From Setoptus koraiensis (lineage: Eukaryota; Arthropoda), in contig CM106586.1 of NCBI GenBank assembly GCA_048013815.1, forward strand, positions 22,196,001 through 22,260,000: a DNA stretch of 64,000 bases. Reading direction: 5' to 3'. The position numbers and the translations under genes were made by a program. Under the pieces are notes generated by a model. That model did not search any database. It was not told the DNA's origin and saw only the letters and a list, made by a program, of their open reading frames with translations. Of this stretch, positions 36,084 through 47,367 are shown one piece after another (positions within the stretch are counted from its first letter, which is position 1; every line of letters begins with the position of its first letter).

Positions 36084-37718
36084 AATGTGATGACGCAATT
36101 GTGCATTTATGCAAATAGCGGCGCCATCGCACACGTTTGACACGGAGACTTGTTAGACAGAGTGCGGCAACCAGAGAGAGACGCCAACGGGCTACCTGAT
36201 GACAGGTGGGCTACCTGACGACAGGTGGGCTACCTGACGGGCGACCGGCGAAAGTGATGTCAGACGGACTCGTTTGCGAGTGGCTGCGGCCGCAAGTGAA
36301 TCTGGCACATCATTCGGCAAGGCGAGCCGTCGGTTTGCCAAGACCGAGCTGTTGTAATTAGCGGCTTGGTGTAATTTTCGCTCACAGCGATAGTCGGCTC
36401 GCTCGTTTCTGGCCGGCTGCCAGCTAAAAAGTGAGCCGGCCAATGTTTCACCGTTTCGCCTAGACCGTTTCGGCTAGACCGCTCTAGACGGCGTAACGGT
36501 CCATATGTCGACTGTCATTGAGGCAGGGCATCAGCTGTTCGCGCTGACAAACAACAGACTCTACGGCATGTATGTTATGTATACGTATGTTGTGTATATC
36601 GTTTGAATTGGGTCTGTTTCTTTGAATTCTGGCGCTGGCTGCTGGCTTCTGAGTCACAAGTTCTCACTGAACGTGCTGGCACGCCAATTGGACACACAAA
36701 CTCTCAGAAAGGCACACAAGCGACAGAGTTCAGTGTCAGCGCGAAAGTGATTATGCAAATAAGGCAAAAATTCATCATGCCCGCTCAAGGTAACTCGAAA
36801 TCGAGTCGCGTACCGGTCGCCAGGTAAACTATGCCCAACGTAGGTATTTTGCATGTTGCCGGCATTTGCCGGCTGCCAGTTAATTACTGGCTATTTAACT
36901 AGCTGTTTGGGCGGCAATTTAGAGCTGATTCGCTAGCTGCGATTGCCGAGCGAGAGTTGATCATCTTTGATCGTCGCCATTGCGGTTGCGGTTGCCGTTG
37001 CCGCTGTTGTTGCCGCTGTTGTTGCTGCTGTTGTTGCCGTTGCCGTTGATGGGCCGGCATATCGGTTGGCGTCGGTGATACATGGCACACGAGCGACAGA
37101 GAACAACAGATCGCAACGAGCGGCCACCCTCATCCGAGCCGCTCGCCCAGCGATAACGCGCGGCCCACGCAACTGGCAAGACGCGCAATATCGGCACGAC
37201 GACATTGGCAAGACGACATTGGCAAGACGACGTTGGCAAGACGCTCAAAAGTCAGTGTTGGCGAGTGGTCGCGAGCCAACGATATCGCCACAGCTGAGGC
37301 AGCTTATCGGCGATCGATTGGCGGCGATAATAACGGCGCTTATAACGGCGCTAATAACGGCGCTAATGATGACAAATAGATGGCCACTTACGCCGTAAAA
37401 AGCATAAATAACGTCGCTATAAAATTGAATAACGTCAGCCGCGAATCCGTCCAGCTCGCCGTCCTGTTTGCAACGGCCTGTTTACAATGGCCTTTTTACA
37501 ATGGCTCGTTGGCTGGAAATGGTGGATCTGCTCACAGATTCATGAGAGCGATACACGATTTTAGATAGTTATTGACTGGATAAGCAACCAATTTGTTAAT
37601 GTCAGTCATTGCAATTTCGCGCGCGAATCATCCCAATAAACGGGCGGCTCGTGTGCGTGGGTTGCTCTCTCTCTCTCTCTCTCTCAAAAGAAAATGTTAA
37701 TCTAAATTAGCATCGATC

Positions 37719-37756
37719 GTTGTTTGCTGTCTAAATTGGTTTAGACAGCAAACAAC
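37719..37756. other. 17-bp perfect hairpin
   Basis: The arm GTTGTTTGCTGTCTAAA (37719-37735) and its exact complement (37740-37756) flank a 4-base loop TTGG. A CT dinucleotide run lies about 35 bp upstream. It is short for a microRNA precursor. Function unknown. Confidence 0.7.
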
Positions 37757-38040
37757 AATCACAAACGGGCATGTCATGCGTGCCGTTCGAGTAACTGTGG
37801 CCCGCTGTCATCATTACCGTTATGTCGATTATTAATTACAAATTAGCCGAGCGATTTCCGGTTGACAATCGGCAATTATCGGCCCAGTTATTATGTCAGA
37901 GGTGCGATATGCATTCGGCCATTGGTGCCACTGACGCATATTTGCATATTTGCTCATCTGCTCATTTGCTGGCCCAACAGCCACATGTGACACTATGTAT
38001 AGGCTCGTGACAGCCGACGAACGAGCCCGGTCAAGCTGTT

Positions 38041-38260
38041 TGCTGACCACGACAATCGCGCTGCTGACAACGACAATCGCGCTGCTGACCACGACAATCA
38101 CGCTGCTGACCACGACAATGGCGTTGCTGCAATAATAAAAGAGTTGGCCACGAAAGAAATTAGATAATAAAACTGGCCGGCTCACGGCGCTACTTTAATT
38201 GGTCTATCGCTCACAAGTTCGTATAAATCGCTCGCAAGTTCGTATAAATCGCTCACAAGC
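38041..38260. repeat. Two neighbouring 21-bp minisatellites
   Basis: 38041-38125 holds four units of CTGCTGACCACGACAATCGCG. 38208-38260 holds two and a half units of ATCGCTCACAAGTTCGTATAA. The unit lengths match but the sequences are unrelated. Confidence 0.85.
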
Positions 38261-39350
38261 GGTCGCTGGCTGCTGGCAGTTGCCACAGTCAGCTGACTGT
38301 CATGATGATGATGATGATGCAAAACAATGATGTTATGTAACACAGTGTGTGCGTGTGTTTGTTTGTATTGATTGCGTCATTGGCTCATTGAGTAAGCGCA
38401 GTGTTAGCAGTGGCTAGCTGATTATAACTACTACTGCTAGCTGATGGCAGCATTCCAACAGCGTGTGTGTGTGTGTGTGTCTGTCCATCATTACATAACA
38501 GAGCAACACAACAGTGAAACAATCACAGCAACAACAATGGACTTATTAGAGCAACATGACGCAACTTGTTGTTGCGCGGCCAGACAGGACGAGTTGAGTC
38601 GGAGCTTCCTGTTGCTTCTTTCGGTCGCTTCTCTCGGTCGCTTCTCTCGGCCGCTTCTCTCGGTCGCTTCTCTCGGTCGCTTCTTTCGGTCAGCTGCTTT
38701 GGTCAGTTGGTCATATTTGAATATTTGCAGATATTCTCGACATATTTATCGAGGCGGCAGTGCGCTGACGACTACCAAACGTGATACAAATTGTGCGCTG
38801 TCTTGCTGGCTCTTGTCGCGCATCTCGCTCAGACGGCCGCCCAATCCGGCGGCCGGCGCTTCGAACGAGTGCGAGTGGGAAGGCGGAAATGGAGTGGCCA
38901 GCGCAACAGCAAGTGCCAAGTGTCGAATCTGAATATTGGCCGGCGCATTCGCATGCCCTCATCTCGTCTCGTCTCGTCTCCTTTCAGCTGGGCTCAATTT
39001 GTCTCGAATCATCCAATCAACCTGTTGCATCTCTCCACACAATTACTGGATACTAGTGTCCAGTGTCTAGTGTCCAGTGTCTAGTGTCCGGCAAGCGCGC
39101 CAAGGAAACCGTGATTGGCTCAGTCTGTGCCGGCCACTCGAATCAACGGCTCAAAATAATTAATAGACTTGCGCAACAGGTCACCTGGCTCATTGTTTGG
39201 CGCTGCTTGCATGCCGCAACGAGCGCCACAGACAGATATGGCCACTTGATTGCATCGCGGTGTCTTTCGCCGGCCGCTGCTGGCTGCCAGCGAGGGGCTC
39301 TCCCGGGAATCGAGCGGGTGCTCCGAAGCGTTCGCTACATTCTAGCTGTT

Positions 39351-39412
39351 CGAAGCGTTCGAAGCGTTCGAAGCGTTCGCGGCGTTCGAAGCGTTCGCGG
39401 CGTTCGAGCCGT
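39351..39412. repeat. 9-bp minisatellite TTCGAAGCG
   Basis: About seven units of GTTCGAAGC with GTTCGCGGC variants. Confidence 0.9.
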
Positions 39413-39515
39413 CCCAACGGGCAAGCTTGATGATGGCGCGATCGCGTCGCTGCAGCATCATTGAGCCGGCCTAATCGAGTCTCAAGTGGTGACCGCAACA
39501 CAATCGGCCCATTCT

Positions 39516-39612
39516 TTTTGTATAATATTCTCTTCGTATAATATTCTCTTCGTATAATATTCTCTTCGTATAGTATTCTTTTTTCGTATAATTTTCTTTT
39601 TGTGTAATATTC
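39516..39612. repeat. ~17-bp AT-rich minisatellite
   Basis: Five to six units of TTCGTATAATATTCTCT with variants. Confidence 0.9.
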
Positions 39613-42600
39613 ATGGGTGAATATGTTAAAAATATGCTGTGCACAAGGCCAGATGCGAGCCGAGCGCCGAGTCAAGGTCAAGTTTGGTCATTCAGTCAAG
39701 ATTGGCCTATTCATTGATTGCGTCATCACATTGTTGATTAGTTGTTGTTGCTGCGTTCATCGTGGCACCGGTTGTTTGATCGGCACTCGAGTGCTGACCG
39801 CACCGTCATTACATCACAATATGCGCTGATGATCGACGATGCTCAGCCTCGAGCTGGCCCGACAAGTGGCCAGTCGTTCAATTTCGGCGCTCACATCGGC
39901 GGCTCAATGGCAGCGACAGGACGACCGTTTAAGAGCGCCGCCAGCGCCGGATACAATCAGCCGCCGACACCCGATCCGCGCTCGCCATTTAATGGACGCT
40001 GTCTGAGCGTCGGGAGTCGGGAGTCGCGACTCGCGAGCGGTCAATGCGCAAACTGAACGGAAGAGTGAGATTTTCATTTTGTTCGCCCGACAACCCGGCT
40101 ACCTGTCACTGGGCACAATGGACAGGGCACCGGGCTCAACTGTCGGCGATAAGCGCGCAAAATCGATCATCGGCTAACATGACCACGACGTGAAATAGAT
40201 CGCCCTGGCACCGGCCATTAGACGGCACTGTTATCGTTGGTGGCGCCGGCGAGCGGCCGGCGATAAGTCGGCCGGCGGCCGGCGAGAGAGAAGCGCTCGC
40301 CGGTCGCATTGTGATCGGGGCGACCTTGGCAATCGAAAATCGATTGTTAGACAACGAGCGCCACCGACGACCGGCCAGCAACGAACCGATGAAACATTAG
40401 TTTCGGGCGCTCGCCAATTCGCCCGTAATTCTGCTTCGAATTCTCAAGCTCTCGAACTCTCGAATTCTCGTCATTTGCCTATGGTCGCCGTTTGCGTTTT
40501 GCAAGCTACGGTCGTCGCAACGATCGAAACAGGCAATATTCGGCTTCGCCATCGCTAAACAGCCGACGATTGGAACTGGTGAATCGCTAAACAAACAAAC
40601 GGGCTGTCGTCGCTTCGATCAAATGCTCGTCCCGGCCCGACGCTAAACGGGCGCCAATTGTGCGCGTTCGCTGTCAATGGCCGGCCAGTTGGCTTGCCAA
40701 TGGCGGCTTGCCAATGGCGGCTTATTAAATCAGATTGTCATCACGACTGCCATCTTTTTGCAACAATGGGCCGGCTCCATGATTGTTGGCGCGATTTGAT
40801 TTTAGTTGCAGTTGATAAGCAGCTCAATTGTTGTCTCAACTGTGTGTCTGGGCCATTGTGCGGCCGGAATTGCATTCCGATCGAATCAAATCAAATCCAA
40901 TCCGATTCCGTTATCCATTGGCCGCTCGATTGATCGATTGGCCGAGTGTGGCCACTGTTTATCTCTGTGCGGCGAGCCCGATAAACGGACTCGCTCGCCG
41001 TGATAAACGCAGAGATAAACGGTCTCTCGATTGCAGAGTCGATCTTGGATTTTCATTTCTGATTTTCATTTCGATAATCAAATCAGCGCTGTTTGTTTAT
41101 CGTTGCGCGTCCGCCGTGTTTTGTGTCTCGCTGCCGCCGAGCAGCTCGCCACCGCACCTCGATCTTGCCCGACCAACGACCAACAAACTTGCAATTGAAA
41201 TCTCTGGCCAACGGCGAGACACAACTGCTGCCGAGTGGCGGCGCTTGGCTCAACTAACGACATAGCTTTGGGTATGGCACTTTGGGTATGGCAACAACGG
41301 GCGACCCGAGTAGGTAGATGGAAAAATATGGATAAGTCTGAAAAGGTGAAAACGCGAAAACGCGAAAACGCGAAAAAATGAAAAAATGAAAATGTGAAAA
41401 AATGAGAATGCGAAAATAATCCGCTAACGCGCGCGCCAGCCGAGCCGGCTGACTGGCAAGCGAAATTTAATTAATTAAATATAATATAATAACTTCATTA
41501 ACTGGCACCAAACTGATCGATGGCCACTGATGATCGTTAATGAGACGCCGATAACAACAACGGCAACTGCCACTGGTGATACTGGCAGCAGACAGCTATT
41601 ACAACACTAGACAAGACAAGGCGAGACACGACAACAACATGTCAAGTTGACGTTGTAAAAACAAATAGACACTGGCCAGAGATTCGCGATTGGCAGAGAT
41701 TCGCGATTGCCAGAGATTTGCGATTGGCAGAGATTAAATTAATAATTTGCCAAAGTGTAACAAAGAGAATAGTTTGTTTACATTTGTGCGTGCATGTCTC
41801 TATATGGGCGACGCTTCTGCCAGCGGGCGAGCCAACTTTTTTATCATTGATAACAATTATTGGCACTGATTGAAAATGGATTCAATTGATCGCAACAAAT
41901 CGGCGGCCATTGAAACTAACAGCAGCAAGATGAGACTCGCTGATAAGATGATAACATGATAAAATGAGTCAATTGAGCCCTTCGAGTGGCGGCCCGATTA
42001 GAGCGATAAGTTAATGAGAAGAAGATTTTCATTATTAGAACAACGGGAGGTTCGCTCTAATTATCGAGCTCGTTGGCAGTCGATTGAATCATCAGCAGAC
42101 GCTGACATCATGACACTGACATTATGACACGACAATACCAGCGACCCAAGCCCGGCCACACGGGCAACAGGTTGGCTGGCGGCCCGACGGCGGAGCCCAC
42201 CAGCACGTTCGGTATAAACGCTGTTAATTGGCAACCTGTCGTGTGTGGTGCCAACGAGCCAGCGCTGGATAATCGCCCATTCGATCAATCAGCTTATCTC
42301 GTCCATTGTCGAGTTGTCGTCGTCGTTGTTGCTGTTGCTGTTGGCTCAATTGGTTCGGTCTGTTCGTGGTCTCGAATCGGTTCGATCCGAATCGAATCCG
42401 TTCGGTTCGGTTGCGATTGAGTTCGCGCTCGAACCAATTCGATCTTGAGCCAGTTCGCTCTTGAGCCAATTCGCTCGGATCGGTCGCTGCGACGCGAGTC
42501 GCGCGCTGTTCTCGCTCACTCAATGGGCGCCCGATCCGGCCGATGGGCCCAGCTCGATGCTCGCCGTCGATGTCCGGCGTTGGCTGGGGCCGGCCCGGGT

Positions 42601-44631
42601 GAATCGCGGTGAAGCAGTGAATCAGTGAATCGCGGTGAAGCAGTGAATCAGTGAATCGCAGTGAAGCGCAACCGCCCGCTGGGTGTGGGTGCCACCGATC
42701 CTGTCGGTTTGGTCTGATGCGAGCGAGATGGCGACTGGCGGCCGGGCCGGCAACTCGTAACCGATAGCTGGCGGCCAGCGATAGTTGTCAGGCTCGCCGG
42801 TTGTTGTTGGCCGTCTAATTGATTTCTCTTCTCCCTCATTGGCAGTTATCTCTCATTGGCAGTTATCTCTCAGTTACAGTTGTGGCTCATTTACCTGAGT
42901 TATCTCCCGTTGGCAGTTGCCGTTATGGCCGATTGGCAGTTATCGACACGAGCGAGCATCACTGCGGCTCAACGGATCGACCAATCGGCGATTCGTTGGG
43001 CGATTCGCCGAGCGATTCGGCTGGCCAAACACGACCAGTGCAAAGGCGACTCGGTGCCGTTTGAGCGCCATCGTTCGGACTGTCGGCAGTCGGATAATAT
43101 CGACACGAATTATCGGCGATTATCGTGTTTGTTGTTGGGCACAGTCGATAATGCTAACAACATGACTAACGACCGTTTGATTCAGTGGCCGCCAGTCGCA
43201 GACTAATAGTTGATCAGTTAACGGGATGCGCAGCAACGACAAACCTGATCGCTGATTATGTTAACGACGATAATTCCAATCAACGCACTGACCGTCGCTT
43301 GTATCACTGGCCAGTGGCCACACTTGTTGCCGTTGCTGCTGTGGCAACCGCAACAACAACGGCAACAACAACAGCGGCAACAACAACAGCGGCAACGGCA
43401 ACGGCAGCGGCAACGACGAGGCGCCCTTGTCTGGCTGCCAGCACTTCCTTATGTCCGCCACTGACCAGTGGTCAGCGCCAATTTGCAATTGTTGGCAATT
43501 GCCAACGGTTTGCGCCAAGCTCGCCAGTTGGCCGGCCGTCCGGCCGGCCGGCCGGCAACAGGTGAGCACAGGTGAGGGCATGAGCGAGGCGAGCAATCGA
43601 TGCGATTTGCGTTGCCAACGGTGCCCGTTGGTTGCCAACAGCAACCACCGGCCGACGTAACTCGTAGGTCACTCGCCCAGCGAGCCGCTCACTGTTATTA
43701 TTGAGCGGCCAGTGGCCAGTGGCAAGCCAATAAAATGGAATAGGCGATAATAATAAAACGCCAGCCGGCGATAAATAATCCGGCTCATGCTCGCAAGCGA
43801 TGGCGCTGCCCGTACCGACTGGCCACCAGTAAGCTGTGTAGCTGTGCATTTGGAGCTACGTAACGCGGGCCGGATAATCGCGCTGGCCACTGGCCACTGG
43901 CCACTGGCAAGCTCCGATCGGCAATCACTGCAAATGCATCAAGTTTGTTTGTTTGTTTGTTTGTTGGCCTTTGGTTGCCATACCGACTGTGCCAATAACA
44001 ACAAATGCAATAATACGACTCTCTCTCTCTCTCTCTGTCTGTCTGTCAATTATTGCATATTATCATCGCGTTGGCCATTGGTCATCGGTAGCATTACGTC
44101 AGCATTGTGGCAGCAGCAACAGCTACATTGCGCTCACGAGAATCTCACTCGTTTTGTCTGCCAGTGCGATCCGCTGATTTGACGAGCGATTTTAGTTTCA
44201 TTTAGTTTGGTTTGATTTAGTTTGGTTTGATTCAGTTTGGTTTGATTCAGTTCAGTTTATTCGGCTGTTTATTTCGCTGCAACCGATGCATTATCGTCGG
44301 GTTATTATCGTCGTTGCGCAACAACAACAAGCACGTTTATTGGTGTTACAAGTGCATAAGTCGCCACTCGATAAAGCTGGCCACCAATTAGCCAGCCAAC
44401 TACCGAATGTAGCCGACTGGCCAAATAAACTGGCCACTGGCTCGCTCCAGAGCAGATTAAATTGCTCACCTGTTGACTTGTGCGCTCGGCCAAATTACGC
44501 GGCCGCAACAATTTGCGGCATGAGCCCAATAACGATAATGATGCGGCCGATCGAATAACATTTGATTTGATTACGTTTCCCGTTGGTGGCTCGGCCGGCG
44601 ACCCGGAGAAACGTTTGGCTGCGTATCCATT

Positions 44632-44745
44632 TCGGCGTATATTTCAGCGTATATTTCAGCGTATATTTCGGCGTATATTTGGGCGTATATTTGGGCGTCC
44701 AATTCAGCGTATATTTCGGCGTTTATTTAGGCGTCCGTTTCGGCG
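44632..44745. repeat. 12-bp minisatellite GTATATTTCGGC
   Basis: About nine 12-bp units (GTATATTTCAGC, GTATATTTCGGC, GTATATTTGGGC and GTCC-type variants). Confidence 0.9.
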
Positions 44746-45477
44746 CGGATATGCACACGCTGCATGCAACGACCGCGTACCCGTACCCGCCGTTTAATGG
44801 TCGCGTCACCCCGGGCCACACTTAGCCGTCATCGCACGCCGCCATTGATTTATATCGACCGTTAATCGGTCTTGACCAGTTCATAAACTGGCCAGTAGTG
44901 TGCTACCGTTACGATACGATGATTGCTGTGATTGATACGAGGCCGTCGCTGTCGTCGCCGCGGCCGAAACTCGTTGCGCAACTCCAACTACAAACAATAA
45001 CGCGTAAAACTCGTCGCGACCGGAACTACTTTATCTCAGCTCGGCTCGGCTCACCTTTATCGACTGGCCTGTTATCATCGCAAACCATTGTTTGCGTAAT
45101 GGCTCGTATAAATGCCGTAATCAACGATACGCCGGTGGCACTGCCGCGACCATACATTGCAATGCTGAAACACACGGGGCCACATATAATATCTGACCAT
45201 TACACACGGCCAGATATTATATCATTCCGGACATACTAAGGTGCAGTTGAGATTTGTTCTGACAAGATTGTGCAATGCAATCGATGAATGACCAGCCGCG
45301 ATATCGGCGCCGATGACGCCAGACGAATATCGGCCTCATTGATGCCAGACGAATATTGGAGATGTTGCATAAACGGGCGATATTCACAGGTGAATATTGT
45401 TTGTGTGACCATGGATGGACGGGGCTCCGATCGCTTGTCGGTGACATTGGCGCGACGCGTCGTTGCCAACGCGCCAC

Positions 45478-45620
45478 ATATTCACGGCAATATCACATTC
45501 ACCGTGAATGATTCACGGCAATATCCTATTCACGGCAATGTCATATTCACGGCAATGTCACATTCACCGTGAATGATTCACGGCAATGTCATGTTCACAA
45601 CGATATCATATTCACAATAT
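45478..45620. repeat. ATTCACGGCAAT array with internal palindromes
   Basis: Repeated ATTCACGGCAAT(A/G)TCATATTCAC units, with two CCGTGAATGATTCACGG palindromes. Confidence 0.85.
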
Positions 45621-46701
45621 CGTCGGTCATCCACAGCGCGGCTCAATCAATCAGCGAATCACTTCCATTGATTCATTAATTAGTCAGAGAGCTAATTAAT
45701 GGACCAGACAGCGATAGGTCGGCGTTGACACATCGCCGACCTTGATCGGCGCCGCCAGGTGAGCTCGCTGTCAGCTGATGGCCAGCTCATGTGTCACGGC
45801 GAGTGTCGTCTCAGACAAGCCTCGTTTTGAGAGTTTTTGGCAACGATTGCTGGCAGCTTTTGGCAACGGTTTGTCGAGAGTTGGCAGCGGTTTGTTTATC
45901 GCCCGCCAGTCGTTGCATCATGCAACTCACCTGACATTTTAGACGGCAACTAACAGCAAATTGCGTTATACGGCGCACAATATGGCGCTCGCAACATGGC
46001 GCCATATTGCGCTCAATTATTGTAGATACTCGCTGAAATAATATGAATTTTTCGATTTTGATCATCTCCCGACACTGGACAAACTGTGACTCTGGTGCGC
46101 GGTCCGTCGGCCGCTCTGTCAGCTGGCCCGTCGGCCAGCCCGTCAGCCGCTCCATCAGCTGGTTGGTCGGTTGACAGGGCTGCTTTGGACCGGTTGGCCA
46201 CGGGACGGCTCACAAGCTTGTGAGTGCGACCTGTCAGGTTTGTCGGGTCGCACTGACGGACACACAAACAAACAACAGCAACAACAACGGGCCGAGTTTA
46301 GAATTAATCAAGTCATCGCGCGCTCAAATCATAACAAGCTGTCAGCTGTTAGCATGTTGACAAGTTGACTGGTTCACGATGCAAATGTCAGCCAGTCAGC
46401 TGTCCGTTGGCCGCACTTGTTAATCTGTTGGCCGTCGCAATTGTAGAGCAAGCTCATGAATTACGCTCGTCATGCCCGCCTGACTTTTGCACTTTCCTCT
46501 ATTCACTTTCCCCTCTCCCCGTCTCGCCGCTCGGCCGTCTCGCCGCTCGGCCGTCTCGCCATTTGGCCGTCTCACTAGCTCACTCTCAACCAACAATCAA
46601 CAACCAACAACCAACAACCAACAATCGCCGTGTCGCTGTCGAGCCTGTCTAACGGTAATGTCTCTATTATTATTCATATTCATGTATCGCGCAATTCACA
46701 G

Positions 46702-47294
46702 GCTGGTTCTCGATCATCAACAAGGACTCATTAACGGCTGGATATTTCGAGACCGTGGATCAGGTCGTTCGCGCCAACGTGGATCTATTTTTAAGCCGCG
46801 ACCAACTGGCCGCCTATCTGTTGCCGGCCGCAACAAATCAGCCGCTCGCGTGCACCGCCGGCGCCAACAATTGTGGCCCGTCCACAGTGACCAGTGGTCA
46901 GCACCAGGGGGCCCAGCAGCAGCCGTCGCTCGAGCAGCAACTGCTCAGGTCGGCCCAGATAATTGCGATACCCCAACTGGAGCAGCCGGCCGGCGCAACA
47001 AGCGCGCCACTAAGCGCAATGGCGCCCGCCAATTCAAACAATCAGCCAATATCGCACGACACTGGTAGCTTGTCGCAGCCGAAAGAGGCGCTCAGATCGT
47101 CAACGGACGGCACCAACCACGGTCAACTGGCACACACAGGTAAAAACAACGCGCCATCTAGCGCCGGTCAGCGCATACTGCTGAGGCCCGGTCAGGTGTT
47201 GCGCGTGTGCGGCGTTTATGAGGACGTGTCGCCGTGGTTTCAGTCGGTCATTAGTCAGTCGCAATCTGGCAACAAGAGCGCATTGAACAACAGC

Positions 47295-47367
<73 letters not shown>

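Larger units (their letters stand above)
22190..46701 (+). other. 24.5-kb phase-1 intron of the CABIT gene
   Basis: The donor is CCCAG|GTGAGT at 22190 and the acceptor is CAATTCACAG at 46701. Joining gives G-W-F directly after NYP, restoring the PGWF-like step of the CABIT fold, and both sides are in phase 1. No nested gene is convincing on either strand. The intron holds many independent minisatellites with 7-26-bp units, two hairpins (36028-36083 and 37719-37756), and many copies of TTGCGCAA, TTACGTAA and CAGGTGAG/CTCACCTG. It is GC-richer than the receptor block and the right third of the window. Confidence 0.85.

Noticed and set aside
34439-38125. Regular repeats that could be mistaken for a CRISPR array
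   Set aside because: Units are directly adjacent with no unique spacers, in a eukaryotic intron. They are minisatellites.
43258-43464. Gln/Arg-rich frame in the intron
   Set aside because: It reads through a CAACAACGG/CAGCGG trinucleotide tract. No conserved flanks.
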